Made by a program: the position numbers and the translations under genes | Assembly: GCF_001640805.2 (NCBI RefSeq) | Contig: NC_066847.1 | Coordinates: forward strand, 24,853,504 to 24,917,503 | Length of the DNA: 64,000 bases | Source of the DNA: Lates calcarifer | Lineage: Eukaryota; Chordata; Actinopteri; Centropomidae | Direction of reading: 5' to 3' | Shown here: positions 37,484 through 51,700 of the stretch, piece after piece | Layout of the letters: each line of letters begins with the position of its first letter | How positions within the stretch are numbered: position 1 is the stretch's first letter | Notes under the pieces: generated by a model | Databases searched by the model: none | Told to the model about the DNA's origin: nothing | The model's input: only the letters and a program-made list of their open reading frames with translations

Positions 37484-40400
37484 GTGAAGACTCATCTCAT
37501 AAGGATTTAAACAGCAGCAGCAGCAGTGCCAGGCGGGATGCGTTTTAGGCACACTTGGAAATCTAAAACTCATGGAGACACTTTGAGGATTATAAAAATG
37601 TGTAGTGTGTCTCTCCACAAGACATGTCCCAACCCTAAAGTCACAGGGAATAGCAGGATATTACATTTCTGATCCTCCTTGGCCCCTCAGCATAGGTAGG
37701 TAATATTACTTTATACTGGGATGTTCAACCACTTGTTTGTAGGGGCTTTTAGGACTGTTCAACCCCCCAACACACACAGTCTCACACACAAACTCTCCCA
37801 CTCATATAGACACACATATTCATGCACACTCACAAACACACACTCATACACCACTGCAACCACTATTCCATTTATTTCTCTATATCAGCTGAAATTTGTA
37901 ACGACGCTATGTTGCACCCATACGCTAACATTTGAGCAGGGCTAAAAATTTGAACTTGCTATAACCTATGTGGGATCAAAGTTGAATTAAGTTTGAGCAG
38001 AACTTGAAAAAAAAACTTTACAAAAGTTTATTTTGAGCCTTATCTGAGAAAACAAAAATAGAAAAAAGAAAACGAACAAATTCAATTTCCCCTCTGTGGT
38101 TGTTTGGATAACCATTATCAAATGATGTGGTTATGTCTTTCATGCTTATCGTAAAATATCAGTCATTACTTTCAATTAGAGTCAATATTAGGCGTTTTAA
38201 CAGTAATTGAGAATTTAAAAAAAATGTTTCTAAATACAGACATTTTGCCACAGCTCGGGATTTTGTGAACGGACAACATGCAGCACTGACCTTTCACATT
38301 TGTCATACACTTGAATACACTTGGCCAATTAAAATGCCCAAAGCTCCTCATGAATATGCACAATTTTCCATTTGTTACACTATGTAACCACTCACTATCC
38401 CACTCACTGCACATGTATGATAATGATAGATCATATATGTATTTATTGATAAGCGATAGCAGTATATACTGCTACTTTATCAATGTTTATTTCAATTAAA
38501 GATTGCATGTGTATTCCTCACCAATGAGATATCCTATACAAATTCATTGTTTGGAATGCAAGTTTCTGTTTTAGCAGACCTGACTTCAAAATCCTATGGA
38601 GCCTGTTGGGCCTTTAATTAATTTGTTCGTAATCAGTTCTGTGTCCCATTTGCTTTGAGATGTTGAGAGATGCCAGTGAAAAACTGTGCTGCAGTTATGT
38701 GAATTGCCATCTGATCTGCAGTATCATCTCTGCTTGCTTTGTGGGCTGAAGTTACAAAATTATTTCCTTAAACCCTTCACTGAGAGGACAGGACAGGAGG
38801 CAGGGTGTCTCAGAATTAAGAGAGTGCTTTTGTATTCTGCCTGTCATAATGCAACAGTTAATTTAGGCCAGCGTCTTAAATGTTAGAAGAAAAGTCATAA
38901 GAAATCCAAGCAGCCTTCCTGAACTGCGCTTGTACTATGTTTGAGTGTGAGGCAGAGATCAAAAGGTAGACTCACTCCTTTCACTCTCTTTGCAGCCCCT
39001 TATCAATGATGTCATTGAGAGCCAATGGGAGCACGCAATGGTACTTGTCAGCATCCAAGCTCCACCTCCAGCCTCTTTGTGCATGGCAGCCCACATGGTC
39101 CTGCAGCATCACATTTTCACCATGCTGTTACTCTGCTGCAGAGAGAGGCAGGGATACAGAGATGTTGCTCTCGGCTGTGTGCTGTGATGTTAATCTACCA
39201 TGTCTGCTCAGGAAAAAAAGCTTGTTTATCACTGTAAGCATATGCATGGAACAACATGGGGCTGTCATTTTTTGTTTACATAAATGATGAGCCATAAAAA
39301 AGATTACATTTATTGAAAATAAATATATATGATATTTAAAAGTTTCTAGTGGAAAAAAAAACATACGGGCTAAGTGAGTGTATGTTATCTACCTGCGCTT
39401 GTTAACAGCAGAGCTTTAAGACTTCAGGAACATTTACCCACCTCCTCCTGCTCTTGTGGAACAGGTTCAGGTCACAGACTGGAAATCATTGGATCAGTGG
39501 GAATGTGGGTCAGTCAACACTGTGACACACAGGTGGGACAGATATAGGTCAGTGGTAGAGTATGGGTGCTGATGAGTCATGCATCTATAATTAGCAGGTG
39601 CAAGGCAGAGAGGGAAAAAAGGTTTGGTCACTTATTGAAATGTGGAGGGAGAATGTGTGAAGTGCATCTCATCTTGACCATCCACTGCACACACAAAGAT
39701 TTTACTCATTTCAACTGCAAGCTTGGCAGTTTTATATGAGAATGATAGTTTACGACTTTAGCTCTTTCATTTAATGTGTAAGATCTGAGTTCATTTCATC
39801 TGAGTTCATTAGTAGTGCTACACCTCTTCTGCTCTACTATTCACCTATGATACTGTGGATTACAAGTGTGCAGATTCAATTCAGCACCCAGTTAATGAAC
39901 TTGTGAGTAAGACAGAAACATCAGGTTTAGCATAACTAATCATTGTAACAGGCCGAGCACTGAGCTCTTAATAGGCATCGCACAGGCATGGTTTCTGCTA
40001 CAATACAGTATGCTCCACTGTGTGTAGCTTAATTACATTGCTTATCTGTAATGCTATTATCAAGTACAGTGCAGTTTTCATAACATTTGCCATTTGGAGG
40101 GCAGTTTATGAGAGTCTACTTTTTTTTCTTTGTATAGATGTCCCAGTGAGAGTAGAGCTTCTAAACCTAATCCACTGAGTTTCAGGGGGACAACATTTAG
40201 CTCAGCAATCTGTGGCATCTTCCAGCTCTGAAGTCTCAATATCCTTCTAAGCTGGAATGCTCATTAAAATGGGCAATGGCTTCATACCATCGCTTTCTCT
40301 GCAGCATATGTGCAACTAAATCTGTGTCACTATAATCTTTCATCCATCTGTATTTCGCTATTACACTAACATAAAGTACCTCATCCTGTTTCTGGTGAAG

Positions 40401-40589
40401 TCTGACGAGAACCACAAAGCATATTGCTGTGTGGGAGCTAAGTAGTGTACCTTACTGGGTCAATGACACCAATTCTACAGATATAGTTGTGTTTAAATGT
40501 GCATCATTCTTACCCAGTTTTATTACTTGTATGCACAACATGTCTGTGAGCTGGACTGATGTTATGCAAAGTGCATTAGACTAGAATAC

Positions 40590-40701
40590 AACATTAGGCC
40601 TAGAATAACTAATCACTAGCATAAGCCTAATTCTCTCAGACATCCTGTGGTCAGCCTCTGGGAAACCATCGGGTTTAGTTTTACCACTCATTGCATGTAG
40701 C
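40590..40701 (+). repeat. Direct repeat, copy A
   Basis: Starts AACATTAGGC, continues through CCTAATTCTC, CTGTGGTCA and TTAGTTTTACCACT, and ends TGTAGC. The same ordered blocks recur 598 bp downstream. It is either an old tandem duplication or two copies of an unidentified dispersed repeat. Confidence 0.6.
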
Positions 40702-41187
40702 TTGTGGGCATTGCAGCTTGTAGGCCGTCATAGAAATCACTATAATACATTTATGTGTACACTTAGACCAGTTATGGTCCTCTCTGTTTTTGTAGCATTT
40801 GATACTTAGAAACACTGTTTACCCACTTTTGTGTATGTTAACACTATGCCTTGCTAAAGTCATACTATTTTTGCACTCAGAAATGTAATATTTGATGCAC
40901 TGATACAAGTGCTGACAGACGGATAAATAATTTTTTAACTGGAACAAAGAGGAACAGCCGCTCAAACAGATTTTGCACATGTTATGTACAACAGTATGTG
41001 CCTTGACAAAAAAGAGAGATAGATTAAATTGTTGAAGATGAGCAAATGCTCAAATGCTGCAGCAATAATGATTTTGTTAAATTTTTCCCTACCAGCTGAC
41101 GTTGGGTTCATGTTCCCTTTGTGCGTATCAGTGAGTCATACAGGACGCTATGCCGTGGGTACAGTATAGTAAAATACAGTGCAGTAA

Positions 41188-41306
41188 AACATTAGGCACA
41201 CCATTACTAATTGTGACGACAGTCCTAATTCTCCGAGCTACAGGCATTCTGTGGTCATCCTGTTGCAAACTATCAGAGCTTAGTTTTACCACTTGGCGCC
41301 TGTAGC
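41188..41306 (+). repeat. Direct repeat, copy B
   Basis: Second copy of the 40590-40701 segment: AACATTAGGC, CCTAATTCTC, TTCTGTGGTCA, TTAGTTTTACCACT and TGTAGC in the same order, with small indels between. By eye about three quarters of positions match. Confidence 0.6.
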
Positions 41307-44300
41307 CGCGAGATAAGTTAACGTGCTCTGCTGGCATGCTAATACATACCCGCACTGGGGGGGGGGCAAGAATAAATTATTTCTCTCTGACTGCACATGA
41401 GGCAAAGCATTTGAAGGAGGGGAGGGAGAGATAGAGAGAGCACATAGGGAGATGAAGCAAGGGGAAAGAGAAGTGGGGGTAAATGATGGGTAGGAAAAAG
41501 AGGAGGAAAAGAGAGAGAGCAAGACAGGAGATATAGTGAAACAGATTGAGACAAAAGGGGAGGAGAGTGAGAGAGAGAGATGAAAAGGACAAGAATGAGA
41601 CTAATAGGAAGCTTTATAGTAGTCTTTATATCTGCCTCTCTTCAGTTTCTAGTAATTCTCTCACCCTGTCAGAGTGGAGTAGTCATTTTATGTCTGACTG
41701 TTACTGGATTTATGAAAAAACACAGACTTCCAGAGCTTCCTTATTCTTTACAGCCAATAAGAAAGATGACTGAAAGGCTTTTCCCAGATAGGTAATATTT
41801 GAAGCTATGAGGTCAGAAACAACACACTGTTTGCACTGGCTAATAATTACTGCACAGATTTATTTATTTTTACTGCTGTGTCCTTAAAACCAGTCAGCCT
41901 GCATCCTCCATCATATGACCTTTTGAGGGATTTTGGCCTAGTTTGAAATACCCAAATCATCCAGTAGAAATTGCTAGCGGAAATGTTAAAAAATGTTGCA
42001 ATCTGAAACACGCTAGTATTGCTTTTAGTGTGGCAAAGCAATGACGCAGGGACAATTTTTTTTAATGGCGAGAGGGAGGGAAAGGAAGACCTGACTTTGT
42101 GATGTAGATTGCTATTTAGTTATCTTATGTTTGAGTTTAAATGCTAATGTCTGGTTTTGTGCTACACTGTGTGCTTATACTTTTCTGCCTGCTGCACATT
42201 TGCCCTATGGGATTTCAGAAGAGTCAAAACTAAACCGCAGACAGTAGCATGACAAATCAATCGCAAAACACATAACTGTAAGCGCCAAATCAAAATTCAC
42301 TGGATGAGAGCTCACATGGTGTGTTGAACAGCAGGTCTAACTGCCCCCGAAGACATTGCCTTCTGCTCCTCCATCGTCTTAGCCAAGGTATAGATATAGG
42401 GACACAATTTCCAATAACAGCTTTAGCCAGTTGTCTGTCTGTCTATTACAGGTCAACTTATTACCTCCATAAATGCACAGCATGTTGCTGTCTGGGGATG
42501 GACTGATAATCCCTCTAAAGACTGGGGTTTTATCAAAGCTAAATCTGCTCCTCACACAAACACAGACACAGACACACAGACACACACAGGGACAGGCATG
42601 CATCAGCAATACTCACATGGCAACACACAGTCACACAGAGTAACTACACACAGACTTTTCTGGTAGACAGACAGACAGATATACATGTAAAGACTAGGAT
42701 TTTATCACAGATAAATCTGTTATTGTCTGCTAGTTAGGAGATTATGCAGCAGTGTGTCATTAGAGGATGCACACTGGCTTGCGTACTGAGGGCATAGTGC
42801 AGTTAAGTGATATCAGCACTTGGGAGCTTTAACAATGTGATTGACTGTGGTCAGTGTCAGTACATCATTTTAGTGACTGCTTTTATCGTATGCATTTATT
42901 TGTGTTGTTTTGTTGCACTTCAAATACATCTTCTTTCACCCTCAGCTGCAGTATAGTCCAGTATAGAGCAGTCTTTTTCTTAATGGTGTTTAGGTTCTGT
43001 TTTGCATTTTCACTGTTAATAGAGGTGTAAGCAGACATGTTTTTGTTTTTTGTTTTTTTTTATATATTACATCTAACAGCTCTGGCTGCTTTTAGTGCTA
43101 GAAATCACCTCAACCAGAATTTCTTCCATGCCGCCCTGTTTCAGTTACCATCAGTTTCTATCAGTTTCCACCTCTGAATTTTGATAATAATGAGTGGCAA
43201 ATGATCCATAACAGCAATTTAGAACATAGCCAGAGCACATATCACAAACTCATTTTTCATGGCATTTACCATAAGTCTAAAAGTATCCATTTGAGAATCA
43301 ATTGAGCCAATTCAGATACATGACCAGTCATTGAATGTTGCAAATGCAGGGCCTGTGTCTGTTTTTTTTAAGTCCATAATCAATAGTTTTGGGGAAATCT
43401 GTCATGTTTGTTACTGAACATCTGCCATAAATTTACCAGTTTGGTAGTCAGAAGCAAGGAGCAATGACCCAGCGAGTGGAGCAATGATCCAGTTAAATGT
43501 AAGATAGGTCCCTGTTGTGCCTGAGTGAAGAAGAGAATTCACTGTCATGTATTGTATTGTATAGCCTAATTAGACCACAATGAATGAAGAAGAGCCAGTC
43601 TTCTGCTCCAGGTTATAGACAGCAAAGTTGTCAGTGATGGATACCTCAGAGGAGTGTAAGGCCACTGATTAGTGAATGGTTGACTGGTGGACTGTCCTTG
43701 GTGCTAGAAACTCAGTTCAGCTCAAGTTTGAGCACACACTACTGTACATCAAGATTCACGTAGTGGGAGAGTTAGGATGGCAACCAGACTTGCACACATG
43801 CACTGTTTCCATGCTAACTCCATGTATTGGAGGCAGCTCTTCCTTCTACAAATAAACAAATCTACACTCACTCTGTATCACATTTTCATGTTTCCCTCCA
43901 TATAATCATTCTGTCAGCCAGAAAGTAATGTTTCTCTTCATTTGTTAGTAACCTGCTTTAACTGTCAGTCACAACCCAGTTAACTACTAAGTAAAGCCTC
44001 TGCCAGTCATAGTCTGCAAACTGAAAGGAGAATTAAAGCCTGCAGTTTTGTTTGAAGCTGGCACCTTCTGATTTCCCGAGAACTTGTAATATTTTGACAG
44101 TAATTATTTGAAAACATATACTTTGCAAAACAAAAAAAGATCACAGTGAAATAGCAAATATTTCATAAAATGATAAAAGCACAGGAGAATGTCTGAGAAT
44201 CTATGCTGATGTAAAACCATAAGGGAATTCACTAAATGAGCAAAAACTCCAATCCTGTTGCCCTGGAAGTGTCACTTTAGAGTTTTTTTTTTTTGTTTTG

Positions 44301-45206
44301 TTTTTTTTAAAGATGATACAATAGAATCACATAGTTTTTTTGTCTTTACTTATTTGATAATCTCACACATGGTGAATTCCTTTTCCTGCTAACAGCTTGT
44401 ATTCTACTTTGAAACTTAAGATATAAAATTAAATATAAAACGGGTGTATTGTACTGTCCTATTAGCACAATGCTAATCTGTAATGTGGCCATTTGAGGGC
44501 TCAGAGTTATTTTCTTGGTGCTACTGCAATGAATTGTAATCTTGTTCAGATATAGCTGTCAGATTAGAATTGGGAGACATATCAGTATTAAACAGGCAGT
44601 ATTTTGACTTAAAATAATATCTTTGTGTGTGTGTTTATGTGAAAGCTTGCTGCAGTTGGGACAGCGATAGTTGAGCGGGCTAATCCAAAATATTATCACG
44701 TGTCATATCTTTTCTTTGCTGTGTAACACCTTGTCAGGGCTGCGTACTATGGTTGACTAGTGCTGAATCAGATCTGTTTTGATGGAGATATCTTTAAGCT
44801 TAGTTGGATGTGGTGTGATAAGTCAGATTATAACCTGCAACACTAGCTGAGATATCAGACTTTAAACTGCCACAGTCTCTGCCTTTGTGGATACAACACA
44901 CCCCTTTCTTCCTCAGTGTATGCCTGCAAACAATTTGGATTTTTTTTTTTTTTTTTAATAACGAGATTACAGTGTGGGATGAAGATCTGTGCATCCTCTG
45001 GCTCATTGCTGTGTCAGCCCATTGGAGAGATAGCAGATCACATGTAGACATTTAGTGATAGCAGGCCTACCCAACAACATGGCTGCTGGACCAGGATTTA
45101 TTTGGATATGTTCATATCTACTGCTTAACAACCACATTCTTCATTGTACTTCTGTTGATTCTAATCTTCATATAGTCTAATAAAAGGTTTATATAGGCTA
45201 CATACG

Positions 45207-45227
45207 TAGGTGTACACAGTACACCTA
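45207..45227. repeat. 21-bp perfect palindrome
   Basis: TAGGTGTAC and its exact inverse GTACACCTA separated by ACA. The arms contain AGGTGT T-box half-site cores facing each other. May be a binding site or chance. Confidence 0.5.
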
Positions 45228-45469
45228 TGCTTTTGTTATGAAAGTTATGATGGTTTAACATAAGTGGTTTCAAAATGATTTCTTTAAGAGGCTAGACGAA
45301 TATGAGCTCAACTGACACACCGAGTCTATTTATGTAAGCATGTTTTTGTATGCATATGTGTATAAGCATCTATCCATCCCCTCTTTTATACATCTATCCA
45401 CATATTTGTTTCACATTGCCAGTGTACACATTGCTGACACCATGTTAAATATAATTATGTATGATGGTG

Positions 45470-45750
45470 TAATAGCATGCTGCAACATGACTCAAAATTT
45501 ATCAGTGATTGCCTAACTCTTTGTTTTTCATGATCTGCCTCAGAGATCATTCATGTCCAGGAATCTCTGTGCATGGGCGTGCCATTTATAGCCTTGTGAT
45601 GGTTAATGTAAAAAGTTGGGTTTACTGGAGGCAGATTATGCCTCAGAGTATGAAAGCCTTCCTGTAAGAGTGTCTGTGCTGACACGATTTTCCAGTCCAG
45701 TGCAAGACATAATCTGAGTGCCTGGAAATGGGATGAATAAACCCAAGTAA
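45470..45750. promoter_or_regulatory. Candidate conserved enhancer block
   Basis: Non-repetitive sequence with ATTTATCAGTGATTGCC, a TTTATAGCC word and two near-identical GGCAGATTATGCCTC/ATCTGCCTC motifs, and no ORF. Texture resembles conserved non-coding elements; not tested. Confidence 0.2.
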
Positions 45751-48700
45751 ATGCCCCACTCTCAATAATGTAGTAGCTCCATGCAAAACACAGTCTCTGT
45801 GCTGGTTACATTTGGATACAAGCCCAATTCCCTATAAAACATGGCATCACAGACAACAGTTAAGTAGTAGTTTACATTTAATATGAGAGCCTTTTAAAAT
45901 AATGGGCACACTTATTTAAATGAATATGTATATTTTAGCATATGCCAGGCTAACTACATTGTTATTTTCACCTGCAGTAATCCCCCATTAATGTGCATTT
46001 GTATAAGGTCAAAAAAGCCAAATTGCAACTTAAAACTAAGGCTTTTATAGACAATATAAAAGATCTAGTGAAGAATAAAGGCTGACATATTTCATTTCAG
46101 GACTTTTTTTATATGAGGTCAATGTGTAATCTCTGGTGGGAATGTGGTTGAATAAGGCCAAGTCATGCCCTGCTCTTATTATTATGCATCTCATTACTAT
46201 GCGTCAGCCGTTAGCTATTCTGTCCTGTGCTGCGTTGCCAGTGCCAGTTCACAAGGTCAAATTCATGGTACTTGTAAATGTCCTTGCTGAATAAAATTAG
46301 ATTGTGACTCAAAATGTGTGTACTGTACGTGTGTGACTTGCTGACAATAGTAGGCACTGAAATTATCGCACACGCAGACACACAGGCATATCTGGCCCAC
46401 ACACAGTGTTTGGTGCACAGCCTGTAGCCATGTTCACAACATCTCAACATTAAGCCACTGCTCTGATTAAGACTAACCAGCCAGCACTGAATCACAGTGG
46501 ACACAAATTTATTTGCAGTCAAGGTCAAGGCTTCATCTTCAGCCGAGAAATGAGCTGAGTAAGCTTGAGTCATGCTTTCAATTATGCATTAGCCTGTTAG
46601 CATGCACGCTCTGACTGACAGGCAGTGTTAGCTCTCAGATGGCTGTCAGAGGCTAGACTTACTTAGGATTACTTATGTGACCCTGTAATCTATTGGCACG
46701 TTGTCCTCACATGGAAGCCAAAAAAATGGTAAGAAAACTCCAAAAATTAACAAGTCCCTAATAAATTAAAAAATATAACTAGTCTTAATGATTTATGACA
46801 AATCCAACTTATTTATGTCTTTGTCTGTTTATGTCTTTGGACACTCCTTATATAACCATCTCTATCTGACTGGTGTAACTGTTGTACCAGAAATATTTTA
46901 TTTTCAGGCTAATATCTTGCTAACAGGACTAATTTGCTCTCTTTCCAAATTAAAGTGGCCCCATGTAAACACCTTAATTGGCCTAGAGGGAATTAAGCAT
47001 GTTCACATGCAATTTAATTGTCCTTAATATGACTCATTTACTTTTATTCCAAATTACCTGCCTTCACATCGGCACCGCAGGCAGCCCCAAGGAACCCGAG
47101 TGGCCTCGTTCTGGCTAAAATTAAATTCAGATTCATTTGAATATTCTTGCACATACAAAGTTAATCCCTCTGCACCAGTCAGGCTACTTTTCAGTTGGGT
47201 TGGGTAGATAATCCACTTCCATCCTCGACGGTATGCATATGTGTGAGTGTGCAAGTGTTTTAATGTGCATCAGTGATTCTGGGTTCAATTGCGAACTTCT
47301 CTTTTTCCTGCTGTTTGTGTTTGTGTCTATGTGCTGCTCATGTTTGTATGCAGATAGACAGAAGCTGCTTTACCAGCCACTTAGTAAGCTCTCTGATGTC
47401 CTCAGCTGTGTGTGGTAATGAGAGCTGCTGACACAGTGAACTGTGTCCACACAGACTCACAGATATTCAGCATGTGTTTGCTCCTTCTCTCCAACACTCT
47501 CCCTCCATTTTTTTCATTATCTTTCGCTTCTTCCTTTAATTTATTCCATCTTTGTTCACCCCCCTGCCTTCCCTTCCTCTCTGACTCTTTATCTCTGCCT
47601 CTGACTTAATTTTTCTGTCTGATTTTCTCTATCACACAGACGCACAGTGAGATGCTGCTGTGCCACAATAGACAGTGAGAGCGCCGAGCCAGCCTCCTCT
47701 TCAGTTCACCGCCAGTTCACTTGGCTCCACACTGACAGAAATGATGCTAGACTGAAATGCAAATTTGACAATGACAGCAAGGGTGCCAGCCACAAATGTT
47801 AACATTACTCCTCAAAACTTAAGGTACCAATTTGCATTCACTTGAAAGGGTAACTCCAGACTTTTAGACAAGGATCTGTATTATTCTTGTCTCAGAGGAA
47901 CTCAGTCAGTATCTCATTCTGTTAGACTGATAATATGCTGTCACTTTGTGCTGATTCATCTGTCCCAGGAGCTTCCAAATGATCTAAAAATATTCTGTCA
48001 GACCTTGTGAGAGCACAAAACATTGCATTTGATGAAAATACCACACTAAGTGGCATCATTACTTTTTCAAAACAAAGTGCATTCCGGGACATACAGTCTC
48101 AGCAGAAGTTAGAGCAATCCCTTTGTAATGTCCTTGTAGAAACTTTATTAATCCAACAAAGTTTATTGTTTACTGCAGTCATTTTTTACAGTGTGCATGG
48201 CCGGTAATCTGGTTGGGTGACAGGCTGGTTTACAGCCTGTTTCGCAGTCTCAGAGCCCAAGCTAAAGAGAGTGTGGTGGAAAGACAAGTTGTCCTTGTCA
48301 TGTGGAGTATTTTTTTTTTTTTTTCATTGGACTGTGCCCTTAGACAAGAATGTAAGATTCCCTGCTGAGTTCTGCACTCTCTATCAGTCTGTGCGCATGT
48401 CTCTCTCATCATCTCAAGCTCTCACTCATACTCCCCACTTGCGCTACCTTCTCTGTCACTTTTTCTCTTTTTCTCTCCCCTCCAGTTACACTTTGACTTT
48501 CTTCCCTCCTGCCTCTCTCTGTATTTCTCTCCCCCTATCTCTGTTTCATGCTGGTATGCATTGCTGTCTTTCAGTATTTGCACTTTAAGTTTCCTTTCGC
48601 CAATGTGGCCCGCCTGTCACAGTTGGGATGCCTGTCTGTCTTTTCCTCTCTTCCTCACTATTTCTCTTGATCTCTGGCTGCCTTTCTGGCTGCCTGCCTG

Positions 48701-51700
48701 TCTGTTTCTATTTCTCTCCCTCTGCATGTTTCTGGCAGTATCTCTTTGTCTGCCTCTTCCTCCCACTCTCCACCTCTCTCTGTCTGCATTTGAGCATTAA
48801 TGTGCTCAAATGTCTTCTCACCAGTGATGGATTTTTTTAATGCCTGTTTCTCTCGCTTTTTACTTCCTTTTGTGAGCCACTACAGTTTTCCATGTTCATA
48901 ATGGTTTGTTGATCAGTCCTTTTTTTTGCAGCTGTGTACTTCTTCTGTCTCCCCCTGACTGAGTCACTGTCTTGCAGGGTGACGCACAAATTCATCTGAT
49001 CTCTGTGAGAGTTTGCTGCTTTAGAAGGTTTCACTCCTCAGATTACCTCTGACTTGCATTTGGAGGATAATGATTTATTACTTTTTGAGTGAGTTTTGGA
49101 TTACTTTGCTCATTCCTTGGGTTACCGCACTTGTTTAACTGCATCAGTAAAGCCAGAGGAAGATGAAACCAGGATTCCAGAGTTGGGAAGGGTACTTTAA
49201 TTGTTATGTAGTCCATAGCACATTGTAATTTTGAACACATAATTTGCAATGGCAGAGTTTGCTGACTTCGACCTGGCTCTGTACACAAGAAATTATCCTG
49301 CTGTTATGTCAACACTGCTGGGAATAAATATACTCACTGTTCAACATGTAGACATCTTTTACAGCGCTGACTCAGCTTCTTTTTCATGATCTACTTCTTA
49401 AATGGAAGGCACCGGATCGGTTAATGTGATAGAAACAGCAGGTGGACCTAATATTTTGTACACAGCAAATCTCAATGGACGGATTGTGATGTAGTGTGTT
49501 TTTGCCTTGCCTGTGTCTGCGCCAGCTTGTTTGTGTCCCTCGGTGTCCATGTGTGCAATGTATCTGCCCATGTATCTGTGCCAGCATATGTCTGTTTATT
49601 TACATGTTTGTGGTTTTGCATGTGTGCACATAGAAAGTATGTGCTTGCCACTGTGTGTGTATATACAGCGTGGACAGTGTCACCCATATGCTGACAGCAC
49701 ATGGGTTCATGTTAGGTTTCCTAGTCAACCCCCCCCAAAACATCTCCAACCGTTGACGTGGAATTTCTTTTCAACAGTCTTAACCATTGGAGCCATTGTC
49801 GCAAGCTGGGGAGCCATAAAACTCAATTTCCCATGGAGGAAGGTTGGAGGGGGGGTGGGGGGCATGGGGGGCATTTTGAAGTCCAAATGTTCTTATCTCA
49901 TGCACTATTAATCGGAGCAGTGGGGTGTGTGGGTAACATGGTTTAGAGTCCGTCTGTCACAGCCCCGGGGCATGTTGCTTCGAGTGCATTGAAAGTATGC
50001 ATATGCATAAACACACGTGAAAACAGACTCCTGTAACACACATGTATATGCGCACAAACACACACACCTCTTTCTGTCGCTCGCCCATTAACGCACACAA
50101 ACATGGGCACTGCCTTGGGGCTGTAAAGCTTCACTCCTATATGGCCTCGGTGCAGGTCAGAGGGGTCGACTGAGGCTCTCACTTCATTAATCACAGCTGG
50201 GAAGCTTGCAGTTTTTTATGTATATTTTTCCATATGTATTTACCCTTTATTCAACTTTGACTCGAGGGTAACGTATGGAGCTAAAGCTGTCCTTTAATTA
50301 TTTAATTTGATCTAGGACATAATGTAATTGAGACAATAGTACATATGGATTAACATTTGTTATCTTGTATGTGACTGTGTTCAGGGAGATTTAGTGTTTC
50401 ATGTTTACATTTCATTCAGAATCTTAATGATTATTGTTATTGTTTTATTTTCCTTTCAAGTCATTTAGCCTTATTAGTCTCTCTTAAGCATCTCTTACAA
50501 CTGCACACTCATCAATTTCAATATATGGACACAACCTATGGCTATAAGTTTAAGTGCACACAGACATAAACACTAACACATAACATGTGGAGTGGCATTA
50601 GCTCACCAGCGTAATTAAAAGCGATGGACTGCAAACATTGCAGTGGATTGATGATGTGATAATGATGATAAAGAGTGTTGGTTTTTTCTGTCACAGTACG
50701 TGTGTGTGTGTCTGTAAGCCAGTGTGTTCACCTGGCTGACACTGTGCCTGAGGCAGAAAGTGACGGGACTCAGTCCTAATTATTTGAAGTCAGTTCATCT
50801 GTGTATCTGCGTGTGTCATGCCCATTGGTCACCGAGAGAAAAACAGGACAGCAGATAGAACTCGAGGCCTGATACTTACACCGGAAAAAATATTTTGACT
50901 TTTCGACATACAAATTTCCATGAAAGCCCATAAGCACTTAATCTCCAGTCTAAGCTGCCCACAGGGGGATTTGTGTTTTCAGTCACTCTTCTCTGTATCT
51001 GTTGAACATGATTTTATATTTATAACACATATAAGCAACAACAGTTGACAGCTTTAATTAGATTTTTTTTCGTCCTCACGAACTATAACACAGGACCCTC
51101 CTTTCTTCTTTTATCAGAGTTCCAATCATCATCTTTCAAATAATTTCAATATCTCTTAATAAGTGCAGAATAAATGAAAAAGATAATGAATACACAGTTT
51201 GAACTTCGAAAGTGCTTATCTCTACAACTATAATTTATACAGATGTAACACAATAAGGTGGCTATCTACAATATCCCTAAATCGAGTGTGGTGTGTTCAT
51301 TCACAAGCATGATCCTCATTTGGCATGATCTGATTAAAGACATGAATGGTGTAGAAGCATTAACAACATGTTTATAGTGACTGTACTTACAAACTGTCAT
51401 TACCCACCTTAAGCCTGAGAGAGGCTTTGGCAGAGCAGTGCCGGGCAGTGAGAGGTGCTATCACAGTGCCTGCAGTGAAACTGGTGTCACACTGAGTATT
51501 GTGTGAGCATGAGAGTACGTGTGTGTTTTGCCCTTGACTGCTGGCACTCCTACATGCTCGGAACTGGGTATGGGCTTTGACGGTGTGCATGTATGTGTGT
51601 GCGAATGTGAGTGAATAGAAGAGAGATACATAGAAAGAGAGAGAGGCTGAATCACTGAACTAAAGTTTAGCCATGTAGAGAGTGCAACCCATTTAGCATA

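Larger units (their letters stand above)
37484..45206. other. Intergenic, downstream desert
   Basis: Contains the duplicated segment at 40590/41188 and a purine tract (41400-41590). A good polypyrimidine tract plus AG at 38970-38995 precedes an ORF of 65 codons ending at 39187, but no donor or known peptide supports an exon. Confidence 0.5.

Noticed and set aside
38990..39187. Possible coding exon after a good polypyrimidine tract and AG
   Set aside because: No matching donor and no recognisable peptide. Kept only as a hint for a non-coding transcript.
49507..49911. 134-codon plus-strand ORF, Cys/Val-rich
   Set aside because: Produced by TGTG-rich low-complexity sequence.
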